64,000 nucleotides of DNA. Origin: Lumbricus rubellus (Eukaryota; Annelida; Clitellata; Crassiclitellata; Lumbricidae). The DNA is taken from positions 19,785,540-19,849,539 of the forward strand of contig OX243828.1 in the NCBI GenBank assembly GCA_945859605.1, given 5' to 3'. Every line of letters starts with the position of its first letter. Position 1 is the first letter of the stretch. The notes under the pieces are model-generated. The model was not told where the DNA came from. It worked only from the letters and a program-made list of their open reading frames with translations, and searched no databases. Of the stretch, positions 23,881-36,389 are shown piece after piece. A program made the translations under genes and the position numbers.

Positions 23881-25429
23881 TTGAGCACCATCGATTGAGG
23901 CCTTGTTGTACAAATTACATAAAGATACCAATGCTAGAAACACAGGAAATTGATGCTAGTAATAACTACACTTTACATAAAAATGCTGGAAACGCAAAAC
24001 TCTACGCAAACAAAGAGTATGCAATACCTAACTCATCTAAAAAAAACAATATATATAAAACCCATTTTACGAACCAGAATTCTGAAACCCATACAAGCCA
24101 GAATTATAGAACCAATACAAATCAGAAATTTTATAAAACCAACACAACCAGAAAGTTAAAAAGCTAAAACCTATACGAATCAGAATTATAATTTTAACCA
24201 ATACGAACCAGAATTATAAAACCAATACAAACCAGAATTGCAGACAAATACAAACCAGAATGGCAAACCCACGCAAACCAGGAAATTCAAACAGGTACAA
24301 TCAATAACTTAAATACTGAACGTTAAATATAGCTTGCCTACGGTGTACTTTATACATATTTTATGGAAATTGAATTTAAATAAATTCTGTCAGCGACAGA
24401 ACACGAAGATTTGTCTGGCAGCTAAAAAGCTATGAAACAAATAGAAACGACTGCATTGAATAGGCACGCAAATGTTCGTCAGAAAATGTTCCCTGAAAGT
24501 TTAAAACTGCTGTAAAAACCACGCTTCTGTACCTAACATAGATCTGTACACTATCCACTGTGAAAAATGCTCCAGCACACTGCAAACACGATAAGAACAA
24601 GCTTACGAGCGTAAAACAATTCAAAAATTTAAAAAGTGATGCCCTGAAAACTGTCGATATGAGGCTTTAACAGCCGACAACAAATTTGACGCGCAGTGGT
24701 AATGTAATACAAGATGGAATGAAGACTGCCAAGAAACTGGTCAGCTTAGTTTGTGCCAAGTTCCATGCTACAACTGCTACTCATGTATGTAAGCAGGTTC
24801 TACAGAATATAAACGAGCCAAAGCTATGGATTACAAATAGCATATCAAGGTGAATTACCATGCTAATGAAAGTAAAATGCTAGGTCTCAAAAGTCATTCA
24901 AAGGAAAACAAAAGCAGTTTCATAAGTGAAATGTACAGTTTGTTTACGTAATAAAAGGCAAAGTGCATACGGTACGGTAAGATCTTCGAACACTTTGCGT
25001 GGTGAAATGAACAAGTTAAGGTAACTGAATGTAAGGTAAATTGATGTTCAGAGGCTGAGGAATTCGCGCAATCTAACACACTCAATGCAAGTCGTAACGT
25101 GTCGCACAATTGGTCAACAAATATCATCAATATCTCGAGGCGAATTAAAATTTCAACTGTAGGCACTGCTCGGTCCAAGGAGCGGCCAATTTACCGGTCC
25201 ATTGAACATCGCTTACATGAAAATCAGTAATGATAAAATTCTCAAATTCATTCCACCGATCAATTTGCACGACCTGATTACGTACGGAGTGCCATCAGTC
25301 GAAGCCTTGTGTATTAATACAGACACCGAGAAGTTTCCAATTATCGCATAATACTAATAATTAATTAATGATATTTCATAACAAGAATTTCACAAACAAC
25401 AAATTATTTACAGTAACGACTTGTGAGCG

Positions 25430-25462
<33 letters not shown>

Positions 25463-25774
25463 TCACCTAGCAAAGCACTTGGAGATACGTCACACTTACC
25501 TAACCAGGTGGACTGAAACAATTACTTGTTAAGAAGACGAAAAAGAGCGTACAAAATGAGGACTACTCCGGACGAAGAAAATAAATGCAACGTTCCAAGA
25601 CTTGCGGAAAAACAAGAGAATCTAAAACGCACATTTCTTTACGGTCAAATCGGTCATTTTTGCGTCGACTCGCAACTCGCAGATCATGAATTTCTCGCGC
25701 TTTCTAGCCACAGCGCATTCAGTTCCAGAAACATGGTTGTTCTGGCTTCTGTCAGGTGAACGAGACGCAACACC

Positions 25775-28700
25775 TTAGCTGAAATTTCTATCGATACATT
25801 GATTCCTTTCGTCCTGTTCAATGGTCGCCAACGCGCTTCTCGACGCTGGTTCCCTGTTGTACGCAAACGATTTCGACACGGACTTGGAACTCTTTGGAGG
25901 CGTCATGTCCGAAGTCGTCTGACTCTGTTCTGGAGTCGAGCATGACTTTTCCTTGAGTCGGGCTTGCGCTTGCTCCTAGACAAGTAAAAAGACGTTACGA
26001 CTTTTAGGAAGTGAATTATTGTCAACATTGAAAGTCATTGGAATTAGTAGTAGAAAAGGATGCTGTGAAAAATAACACCTTATTCCCATTAACCCTTTAA
26101 TGCCGAGATGGTAGCAAATGGTATGCGAATCCTATACCCTCCGGCATTAAAGGGTTAAGTAAATGTGACGCTGAACTGGCCGACTTCTCGTCCAGCTTGC
26201 CTTTTCTTATGAAATAAATATGAAAATAAAGAAATATATGCACTCTACCACAAATCAAACTCTCGCAAATTCAACCTTTATTGCTTTAGGTCTTGAACCC
26301 ACGATAAGCAGACTCCAAAGCTTTGCAACACGGCCAGTGACTGGCAGAATTATAATGCTCCCGAGAAACTGCACCAATTTCTCTGCATGCAATCAATACC
26401 CATGAATCAATAATCGATTGATCTGTCCTTGATTAAAATTGCTTCAAGTGACCATCAAATGATATTTTCAACATCATAGTAGTGCAAAGGTAGTGACCAG
26501 CCTACAATAAAATAATTACGATGAACATAACAGTCATCCTACCAACAAGATGATGCCGACAACATGCGTTTGAATGTTGTGCGCGTCCTCCGGCTGGATT
26601 TTTTCGAACTGTCGGACTTCGACCGGGCCGCCATCTTCCTCCAGGATCGCCACGAAATGTGACATCCACTGGAGACACGGTCCAATCTCGGAACTTCGAA
26701 GACCTGCGAGAGAAAACCGTTCAAACGCTGCACAAATTGGACAAACCATGTAACAGTCTTCAGACAAGTTTTCTCCCGAGAGACTACATTAATTAACTCG
26801 CGTAAAAATAATACTAAGAAAGCATCATTAATAGATGCAATTTATAGAAAAAAGTAAATAATTAGTAATATTAATCATTACTGATCAGTGATCACGGTAC
26901 GAAAAAATTTGTTAATGATTATTAGTTCACACAGTGCAAATTGTTCTAAATTATAACTCATAATTAAGAAAATTATCAATGATAGTAAATCAATTTAATA
27001 AATATTAATAAAAAGTATCAATAACAATGAGCATAACTTAATAATCAATAGTTAATCACAGAGCACAAATACAATGCATAATTTCATAAAGGGCAAACAA
27101 TTGTAAATGCTGCGGTAACAAACTGATTTGTACCTGAGGCTCGTAAGGCAACGAGTTCCGAGGTGAGATGAGCGAGCGCAGAAGCCGCGATGACAACGTA
27201 GGAGAATCGTAAACTTCCCTCGTCCATTATACACAGATCAATAACCTACAAAACAAATCAAGTCAGAAAAATAGGTAACACACTTGAACAAAAGATGTGC
27301 ACGTGAAGAAAATTAGGGTGCACCTGAATAACAGCAGCAGCAGCAGCAACACACCACAACAAAAGAATCAAAACTGAACTGAAGATTCATAAAAGAACCA
27401 AAAGTTTTTTTTAAAAACTTTTTGCTTCTTATAATAATAATGAAAATTTAGATGGCACTGTAACACAGCCATACCGCTACAAGGGCGTGATGTAATGATT
27501 ATGTAATCCTCAGTCAATCAATTCAGTTACTTGAAATAATTAAACAGACAAAATTGCTACTTAAGGGCATTATGGAGGCGGTCACAATGCAACCTATTAT
27601 TAAGTATCAGACTGCCACAGACCAGCATTGTGCCTTAGCCTCTGTTGGCCCTTTGCTGTGGAATGGAACTTGTGCTCAGGTTTCATCAGTGTTTCTGCCT
27701 GCTCTTTTAAGACTTCTCTGTCTCCAGGAGTTCTTCACAATGGGAGCACTCTGATCAGGTTAAACTGTGAGAGGTGATTTATAAATCTGTAAACAGTATA
27801 TAGATGGTAATCTAATCCTGAACGTAAATAGTACAGTAATCTAATCGTGAACGTACACGTGCGATTTGAACGAAGACCTGTCCGTTGTACTGTGGATAGA
27901 GGAACTGTTCCTTCTCTTCGGCAGAATCGACGCTGATCGACTGCAGAAAGACGTTCGTCCAACTGATCGGAGTGACTGGAGTCATCTTCCATTGGAGAAC
28001 CTGGTAACAAATACACCCACTACTATCCTGTACAATTACACACCTCTTTTTAAGTGTTGCACCGCCCTATAAGTAAGACCAGGAGACCAACCTGAACTAA
28101 CTACCATTCGTACTCTGGCAATGCAAGTCTCAAGTCCAGAATGGAGGAGGGTGACCCTTTGCTAAACATACTGCATCGTTTTAAACTGAAACTAATACTA
28201 GTACTCTGCCGCTGTCATTTTCCTGCGGGGCCAGCCCCTAGTCCAAGAGACAGCCACGGGCATGAATAGTCGTTGAAATCATTTCTCTTAGCCTCAGCAC
28301 ACAAGGGCTGGTAGACAGTCCTCTTCCTCGCCACCTAATTCTCCCACTGACAGTGCAAGTCCTAGATATAATGGTAGATAATTCTGTTAGGGGTGCATAT
28401 GGAACAGAACTGCGTATTGCGTAAACATCTTTTATTAAATGTCACGCCTGGTACCAAAAGTAATATTACAACTTTATTATTACCTCTAAATATTAATACT
28501 ATACTTATTAATAAATAAATTGCTCTGATGTGATTATTATTAGCATCATTACAACCATTCTCATTACAATTATTGCACACAGGCCTGTAAAATTATCATT
28601 ACATCATTTAACATGATAGCCATAGAACACACCTGTAAAATTATCAGCTCCTGCTCGAGTATCTCTGGCTCGGAACACGCTCCATCCGTTATGAAACTGA

Positions 28701-31464
28701 ACTCGCTGAGTTTCGGCGGATATATTTCCTACAAGAAAACAAACCCAATAAGCCTAACATCTAATCATAGTATCCAATCAAATCAAATCAATGATCTGTA
28801 TAACTCAACAAACATTTGTTTCGATCATTTGTTTGAATAACCTGCAATGCACAAATTGTCTGGTGCCTAGATGCCACACCACTATGTTCCTTTCACATTT
28901 AAAAAGTGCCGTATTGAGCCATGGTTGGGCTGGGAGCACTTCTCAGTAGGTTACCTTGAAGGTGCACTATATAGAAACTCAATAACAACAACAATACTAA
29001 TAAAAATAGTAATAATAATAGACGTAAACACACGTAACGCACCAGTTACGTTACATTGTCTTAACAACAGTTGTAAAGTACCTCTGCTTTTGCGGCAACG
29101 AACAACGCAGTTACGCCGATCAGCTGCAGGCGGCATTTCTGGACGTCGGTCACTTTGGTGAGGTAGCGATCAGTGTAATCGATAGCCAGATAGAGCGTCT
29201 CACGGTGCAGTTTATACACTTCACAAACCTGACAAACATCAAACAGCACTGGATGCAATGCTAAAATCAGAAACCTTTATGTACTGCGTAGTAAAATAAT
29301 GGATGCATGTACGCATTTCTGGATCAATTTTTCAGAAACCAGCTCATTGAAGAACACTCGTGACAGATAGTGTTCAACTGTCTTTAGGGTTTTTGTACTT
29401 AATGGCGTTAAGTTAACCAATAAAACTTTAACACAATTATTAATTAACACATTTATGTAAATAATCGTTAAACCAAGGCAAGCATACACGAAAGGCATCT
29501 AATTCATAATCAAATCAGTTACCTTCTAAATCCAACTACCAACCTTTTTTAGTTCAGTCAACTATTTGATCAACCCCACTTACCTCATCAATCCATTGAA
29601 TCAGCATGGCTTTCAGCATACATCACTTCACTACCTTAATCACATTTTTAATCCACCTCAATCCACCACTTAGGAACCTTGACCAAGTCCTTCACTCGTG
29701 CGCTTCAGCATGAAACTCGATGCAGTGTCCGTGATGTAATAGCAAGCTGGAAGGGGCAATATGGCAAATGCAAGAAAGAAATAATCTAATCAACTCATCC
29801 TCTAATCAAATCATCTCACATCCCGATCACAAACCTCGTTCAGCCAATCGAAAAGAATCGCCCTCATTCGCGACTGTAGATTCGGATGCCTCTCAAACAT
29901 CATCGCGTCTCGTTCGTACGCTTCCAGCGTCTCATTCTTCCTCATCGCCTCCCAAACGTCGTCCGCGTCGGCCCAATCCAGCGGTGGAAGCGGGTGCGCC
30001 CCGTGGAAATTCCCGCTCCCCTCGTCGTGCTTTTCGCTCACCCATAACCGCGAGGACCAAGTGACTGCGACGGTTGCGGTTTCTTCTGCGCCGACTGGTT
30101 CCCCGGTGGATGAGGTCGACGGGGAATCAGTAGACATCTGAAAATGTTAACTGGAAATTATAAATGCAGGTGACTTCAAGTCAATCAATTTATATAGCAC
30201 CTCTAACGACTAAAGATACTAAAGCTGCCTGAAACGTAGTCTCGTAAATGACAAGTGAAGTCTCGAAAGTTAGTCACTTTCCAATGCAACTGATGAAATC
30301 CTCTCTTTAACCCTTTAATGCCGGAAGGTTATAGGATTTCCCATACCATTTTCTACCATCTCGGCATTAAAGGGTTAAAGCCTTTTGCGACAATTTAAAA
30401 ACAAATCACACTAGACCAATAATCTGAAGATATACAAAACGGTGCACAACCTTAAATTTAAAAATATCTAGCAATTTCAACCACAACTCACTTAAATTCT
30501 ACATCTAATACCTCGAGCCTTTGAGACTACGTTCTACTCTGCTCTAAAGACTGTTCTCTTCAGCCGTGGTTGGGTCGGGAGCGCTTCAGAGTAGACACTC
30601 TTGAAGAGGAGCTATATAAATGTCTGAAATGAATGAATGAAATTCTACATAGAAAGGTGCAAGACTTCAACTTAAATCTCCATCAGTTCCAAAAATCACA
30701 CTCCCTCATAATCCCAAATTCAACAACAAAGGGTGCACAACAATGACCTTAAAATCTCTTCTGGTTCTTGGAGACAAACGCTCCATTGTCTCATCCACGA
30801 CAGAAATGCTGTGCGACCGTTTCCTCAGAATTCGCGCATAATTACTAAACGTACAAAAATAAAACAATGAAGACACACAAAAATTCAAATGAAAAAAATC
30901 GATTTCCTGCGAAAATGATAACAGAATAAAAATATTACGATATCATACAAAATCCTTATTAATAATGCTAAGAAAATCAATGATGTTTGCATGAGTTGTT
31001 TAAAAAACAAAACTGTAATGTACTTGAAGAAAAGCTCACAACTGAAGAATACAAATCATAAATTCCAAAATTAACAGAACACAAGAATTACAAAACATAT
31101 AATTATATGTAAAACAAAATTAAACATAATGATGCTTGTACGAGATTCCTGCACCTCTGTAACGTAATGTAGTGCACTGTAATGTAAGACATTACATAAA
31201 AGCATCTGGTAAACACAATCTTGAATTGATATCAGCGACATTGATATTTTTGAATATTTCCATATAGCTTCAACATAACATAGCAGACAACAATTAGAAT
31301 CTTATTCCTCAAGGCCACTATAACTGTGCCCCACTGCCAGGCAATTTTCCTCAAGCATTTTAGTGTCCATAGTCAGTAAGCCTTCATAACAATGGAGTTG
31401 TTTTCTCATAAGATCCAAAGCAACATTGGGCTGCTTACCGAGACATACTCTTCCCCCTGTCCAT
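25775..31464 (-). CDS. CCNE: Cyclin E
   Basis: Coding exons in transcript order: 31464-31439, 30844-30748, 30137-29835, 29228-29082, 28728-28633, 28000-27857, 27245-27134, 26703-26543, 25975-25775. They total 1287 nt, 428 aa. The start MDRGKSMSR joins in frame to [12 protein letters not shown], resembling the basic N-terminus of other cyclin Es. The cyclin box contains [20 protein letters not shown] (MRAIL at about 132-136, substrate-docking patch), [20 protein letters not shown] and [20 protein letters not shown] and [13 protein letters not shown] align with the second half of the fold. EDAHNIQTH is a cyclin E hallmark. The C-terminus carries MTPPKSS near residue 387, a Fbw7-type phosphodegron. 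Role: activates CDK2 for S-phase entry in the nucleus. An acceptor (TTTCAG) directly before 31487 implies an upstream 5' UTR exon. A second in-frame ATG lies at codon 7. Confidence 0.95.
26089..26158. mobile_element. TTAA-flanked palindromic MITE, copy 1
   Basis: A 70-bp element with TTAACCCTTTAATGCCG at one end and CGGCATTAAAGGGTTAA at the other, flanked by TTAA. It sits in cyclin E intron 8. Its interior is in the opposite orientation to the copies at 30307, 52168 and 60951. Confidence 0.9.
30307..30378. mobile_element. TTAA-flanked palindromic MITE, copy 2
   Basis: A 72-bp element in cyclin E intron 2, with TTAACCCTTTAATGCCG and CGGCATTAAAGGGTTAA ends around a diverged centre (TATAGGATTTCCCATACC). 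Confidence 0.9.
30530..30640 (+). repeat. SINE-tail-type dispersed repeat
   Basis: CTCTTCAGCCGTGGTTGGGT, GGGAGCGCTTCAGAGTAG, GAAGAGGAGCTATATAAATG, then GAATGAATGAA. This short unit recurs many times in the window without a tRNA head (e.g. 28920-28985, 42640-42730, 62845-62945, 63860-63945). Confidence 0.65.
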
Positions 31465-31607
31465 GAAACAGACTGACGTGAAACGATCTGAAATGTAACA
31501 TTGACAAAATAATGTAAACAATTCCTCCATTGCATCATCATTCACATTTACCAGTAAGTAAGTAATGTAATAATGGACAACTGCAACTCCATGAATGCAG
31601 ACTGCTT

Positions 31608-32093
31608 CTCTAAGGGGGCCATCCATATATCACATACACGAAAATCACATTTTTGACCCCCTCCCCTGCACATTTTTTTGACCCCCCATGCATATGTACA
31701 AATAAGCTTCTATACCTGCCCCCTATAACTTATTCTATTTAGCTAAAGTAATCTATGAAGCATGTATTTTATCGTAGGATGTTTATTTTTGTTAAACATC
31801 ATTAATTTGCTATCTAAAATTTGTTAACTGTTATTGCTTCCTCTTTAGATGTGAGCAGAATATAATTTAATGTTATTAACATGCCATCGAACTATAATAT
31901 CATGACTATATAATAAGATAACACAGAGTTATAAAATAGGCTAATGTGGACGTCATATATTTTAGACATTTATTTTGCATATGCACATTTTGCCGAGACC
32001 CTCCCCCACCCCTCATATGCAAATCGCCTAAATCCCATGATCCCCTCCCCATACTAGCACATGTAACATATGGACAGCCCCCCCCCCCTTAGA
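31608..32093. mobile_element. MITE with GGGGCCATCC termini, copy 1
   Basis: Starts TCTCTAAGGGGGCCATCCAT and ends TATGGACAGCCCC followed by a C run and TTAGAGA, an inverted-terminal-repeat structure. The interior holds GACCCCCTCCCC, CATGCATATGTACAAATAAG and ATAGGCTAATGTGGACGTCA blocks shared with copies at 38705, 40946 and 48990. It lies just upstream of cyclin E coding exon 1. Confidence 0.75.
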
Positions 32094-33751
32094 GATCTGC
32101 AAGTGGTTCAGAAATCTAAGAAAAGCTTCTGCCTTCAATGGTGGGATCCGTCTGCACTCTGCACCCTGACCACTCAGTCAACCATCCGGTAGTTGTGCCA
32201 TAGAGGATGCAATTTCATTGGTCACGTGCAATCTCATATTCCCACCAAGAGTGTACAACAATCAGTGTACTCATCATAACAGATCTGACTAGGGGTGCAG
32301 ATAGAGCAGAAATCTCGAACCCAACTAAGACTAAGCAATTGTGCCACCATGTTCCAACTTACTAAGCCAAAGCTTGAGCTAGCATTTACCTCTGCCCCAG
32401 TTTGACTGGCCTAAAGTCCAAAATATAAGCATTCCATCGCCATGCAAAATGATTAAGCAGTTTGAGTGACCTAAAATCTTATATATAAGCATTTCATCGC
32501 CATAAAAACCATTAAGCCGCAATGAGACGCTAAAATTTTTATGCTTTTGATAAAAAAATTTTAGTAAAAAATGCTACATGATAAGAGGACCTTGGCCCAA
32601 ATCCTTTATGCACAGCAACATTATGCTTAAAACCTATCAAAAACTAATGATGCAAAAACATTAATTATTTTAGACGGGTCAGAAGAACTGTGTAGAGATA
32701 GGCTGGAGACAACCTAACAAGGGAAACTGAGTGTAATCAAGTTCATCATAAATGTAGTCTATAGCACTTCTCGAAAGCCAAGTACAAGGCATCAGCTTAT
32801 TCACAAGTGCTACATCAAGTCAGAGGGGTGTCATTCGATGACAAAATCCAGTTGCCAAAAGATCATTACCTGGAGCAGCTGTTAAGATGGATTATGTTAC
32901 TTTGGAAAGAAATGGGAAGTGGTTTACTGGATGACTATCGAAAGGCACCTAGAAGGGTGATCAAGTGTGTGGCCAAAACTTCTGACATACGGACTGGCGA
33001 ATGTAAAAGATTTTCAATATTGAGTTCTGCAAGTCCACTGTTTGAATTTATTATTACTACGATGAATTTTGTCCATTTTCCTCCAACTTTCTCACCCGTG
33101 TCAGATATCGGCAAATCCCGCGCGATCCGTTATCTGCCGTCACACGACCGAAGTAAAAAATTACTCCAGGTTTTATTGTTTTAAATCAAATCCAACCATA
33201 TATTTTGTACATTACTTCCCCTATAATTTCCTCAATGTTGCAGACAATTTGGCATATAATACAAGGCTGATTTTTGCTTAATTTGTCCTTGAATTGGTGC
33301 GCTCCGAATCCGCGCAATCTCGACTGCCGACATCCGCCCAGATCGCAACCGGTCCAACAAACCCTCGTTTTTCTCCAGAAATTTCCAAAGAATTCGTCAA
33401 ATTACCACGACAAAACGGAGCAATATTAAGACTACCAATCTGCAAATGCAAATGCCGCTTTTGGGGGCATTTTTTGCAAATCTCCAGCGACTTCAAGTCG
33501 GATCGGTGTCGGCACCTCTGCCAACACAGCCACCAACAACCGAATAATTACTATCACACGTACAATTCTCAAAGATCATAATGAAAACAACTGAAAAGAA
33601 GAACCTTTTTCAAATAATTACCAGATTATATAAGTAAAATTCGCTTCGTTTAGACCACAAGTAGCAGCAGCAGCAGTTTGCCTTTCGTTCCTCCACCTCG
33701 GTCGACGGTCGGAATAGGTCTGATTAGCTGCCGCAGGGCCGAGAGCTCGAG

Positions 33752-33760
33752 CCCGCCAAA
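33752..33760 (-). promoter_or_regulatory. E2F-like site upstream of cyclin E
   Basis: TTTGGCGGG on the - strand matches the E2F consensus core (TTTSSCGS). It lies in a locally CpG-richer stretch 2.3 kb upstream of the cyclin E start codon, where an untranslated first exon or promoter is expected. Cyclin E is a classical E2F target. The match is short and the transcription start is not mapped. Confidence 0.4.
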
Positions 33761-35125
33761 TGAGGTCGTACGCGCACCCCACACAAACCCCTTTGTTTCT
33801 CCACCGACCGATGAATAAATTACAAAATCTTCCAGGCAAATTTCAAGGAAAATGCACCAACAGAAGTTATCAATTTCAACAACGCATCCAGAAAAACACT
33901 CTGCAATGGTTTTTGTGGAAAAGTAATTTGAGACGATAATCGCTCAACGTCTGCCACGTATCGCTCTTAAGTTTCATTATTATTGTGAACAAGTTTTCAA
34001 GAATATAATTGACAAAATTTGTTAATTACATTTCAATGCTTTATTGACGCAATATAAATGCATAGGCGGGCAATAGTTTAGGCAAAAATTAGACTTAAAT
34101 TTGACTTGTGAGTAAAATTTTAATCAGATTTCGGACCCTTGATGTACAACAGAGGCCTCATAAAAAGGCATAAACTTGAATGGAATCTTTATCCAAATAT
34201 GTCAATATGCACCTCATATTAAAGAGGAAAAATTAATCTTTAACCCTAGGCCAATGTGATAAAAATGCGTATGTGGTTTTAATTAGTTATAGCTAAAAGT
34301 AAAAGTTGTGTGTAGCTGCTCGTACGAATCTAAGTTTACGCTGACACAGTTTTGAGCATTTCTATTGGTTGGCCTTCTCAAGGTCTAGGTCATTCTTTGT
34401 TGTCATATAATTATTTATAGAACTTTATCCTGAATTCTTTATATATTTTTTAGCAAACATTAAGAAGCTGCTTAGTAATCGAATTTTATCGTGTTCAAAC
34501 TAAATTGTTACATAGGCCTAACCTTTATACTTAAAACTTCCATAGACTACCTCAAAAGCAGATTTTTTATAAACAAGTAGGCTATACACAAAGGTAAGAT
34601 CGTAGGCCTACACTTTGAGCTGACCATCTCATTAAAAGCCAAATAGCCTAGCTAGACCTAGACACTATAAAATCATAATTACATAATATTATGTGGGTCA
34701 ACTTTACAACAGAGTCTGATTTTGCCTGAAGATCTTGTATAATTTAAATCTTTCTTTTCATTGGTAGCCTACAAAGCCGTGTATGGTAGCCTATGGCTCG
34801 AAGGAGAATACGGAAGTGACGTAGAAGCTGGAATTAAGGCGCTTAAAGCAAACAGTGCGGTCATCTCTATTAATAGATACAGAGATTATAGATGCAATCG
34901 TAAACTCCAAAGTAGGCTACAGAACGAAGCGCAGGGCACCAGCTTATTCACGAGCGCTGCGTTGCATCAGTTCGTATAAGTGTAAGTTCGTTTGTTTAAA
35001 TTAATAAATCCGGTTGACAGACCGCAGCCGGTTACGGTGTAGGCAATCGAAACAATTCACAGGAACAAAAAAAATCACAAATCTTAACTACTATATAGGC
35101 TAGAGCAGAACAGACGGCCTGCAAT

Positions 35126-35158
35126 AGCCTACAATGTTGTTGTTGTTGTTGTTGCTGT

Positions 35159-35192
<34 letters not shown>

Positions 35193-35240
35193 AATGATGA
35201 CGATCGACGAATCATTGATGATGAATCATTAATGATGATG

Positions 35241-35271
<31 letters not shown>

Positions 35272-35320
35272 TAGATGATCGATGGTGAAGATGGTCGGAG
35301 CATGATGCTGATGACGACGA
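35126..35320. repeat. (GTT)n/(GAT)n microsatellites
   Basis: A TTGTTG run followed by GATGATGATG runs, interrupted by an inverted CAATCATTGATGATG-type block. Confidence 0.9.
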
Positions 35321-35925
35321 GTAGGGCGCCTATGTCTAGAGGTTAGAAGAGAAAAATCTTGAAATTACTTATTATATTCTCTGGATAAGAACTTGCTCGA
35401 GCTCTTACTTTCCATACGAATTTTCAAAGATGGGTCTATATAGGACGTATCTTGATGCACATACACATAGGCCTACTTCACAACCAAATTACGGCTAAAT
35501 TGTGACAGCCTCTTCTGTATTTAATTGGGTAATTTGTCATTTAAAGCTTTCGATTGGGGCAGAATAATAATCTGCAGCTTAAACGATATTAGGCCTAATA
35601 TGGATGTACCGGAAACTCCATGTAAGTTCTTTGCTGAACACTATTAAGTCAATAGTAAATTCTTTGCAAGCGCTCGAGCGTAACTTAATTATAATTATAC
35701 ATAGATATTATCTCGCTAATCACTGAACCATAGCATTTCATCACACATAAAAAATCATACATACCTTGAAAATAGTGATGTTTCAATAAATGCGAGATTG
35801 CCCTATGATAATAATTATGGCTCTTTAAATAATTAAATATATATAATTATATGCATGTATTATGGATCTATGTGTATGGGAAATGACGTTATTGTGCACG
35901 TGCTCGAGCTGTGGACTTTACAGAA

Positions 35926-35935
35926 GTTGCGCAAT
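35926..35935. promoter_or_regulatory. C/EBP consensus site upstream of the C/EBP gene
   Basis: GTTGCGCAAT fits the C/EBP consensus RTTGCGYAAY exactly. It lies about 500 bp upstream of the C/EBP start codon. An E-box-containing GCACGTGC is at 35896-35903 and CCAAT at 35966-35970. Confidence 0.5.
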
Positions 35936-35985
35936 CACATACCTATTTATAGCACAATGCGTTAGCCAATGAAACGTGCTACCAT

Positions 35986-35993
35986 TGACGTAA
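35986..35993. promoter_or_regulatory. CRE/ATF-like site
   Basis: TGACGTAA matches the CRE half-site/C/EBP-ATF composite class. A related TGACGTTA is at 35884-35891. Both are upstream of the C/EBP gene. Confidence 0.4.
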
Positions 35994-36214
35994 TTTCTAT
36001 TATTAGCTGCAAATACAAAGCCGCTTTACATACTTCTAAGTAATAATCGCGCCGCTCCAAGTATAGTTCATGAAGTTGGAGACAAATTTATAAAATTTCA
36101 GCAATAACAGTTGAAATTAAAAAGGACTGAATCAATTATAACTTGTTTAAAAGTTTTTCGAAAGGACATAGCTGTATTTTGAGCTATTAAATGATGCGAT
36201 CGCTTAGAAGTGTG

Positions 36215-36220
36215 TATAAG
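36215..36220 (+). promoter_or_regulatory. TATA-like element of the C/EBP gene
   Basis: TATAAG within GTGTATAAGTACGCGCAG, about 220 bp before the start codon. A TATTTATAG at about 35943 is an alternative. Confidence 0.35.
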
Positions 36221-36308
36221 TACGCGCAGTGATCCGCCCTACGATAAATGAACGGTCGACCTGTTTCGTCATGTCATAAGACGATTTTGCTGACTAAGAA
36301 AGGAGCAA

Positions 36309-36389
36309 AAAGTTACGAATTTGCGTCAAATCGACGCTAATTCGGAAAGAAGTAAAGTTACGAATTCGCGTCAGGTCGACGCTAATTCG
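36309..36389 (+). repeat. 36-bp direct repeat in the C/EBP leader
   Basis: AAAGTTACGAATT, GCGTCA and TCGACGCTAATTCG recur at 36309-36344 and 36354-36389 with three mismatches and a 45-bp period, immediately upstream of the start codon (36437). Confidence 0.9.

Larger units (their letters stand above)
19109..25774. other. Convergent region: gelsolin 3' end and probable long cyclin E 3' UTR
   Basis: No coding exon was recognised in these 6.7 kb. The + strand is visibly A/C-rich over most of 19.9-25.7 kb, so the cyclin E sense strand is U/G-rich, as expected of a long 3' UTR. It is largely free of the SINEs and MITEs that fill the rest of the window. It includes a perfect inverted repeat (21555-21600), a short duplication (22471-22575), an 18-bp repeat (23785-23880), degenerate ACCAATACAAACCAGAATT repeats (24055-24290), and an ATC run (25434-25462). 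Confidence 0.45.

Noticed and set aside
32807..33184. 125-aa plus-strand open frame
   Set aside because: No recognisable domain and no supporting splice partners; overlaps the presumed cyclin E leader region.
34761..34979. 72-aa plus-strand open frame
   Set aside because: Part of it matches a dispersed repeat block also near 32790; no protein family recognised.
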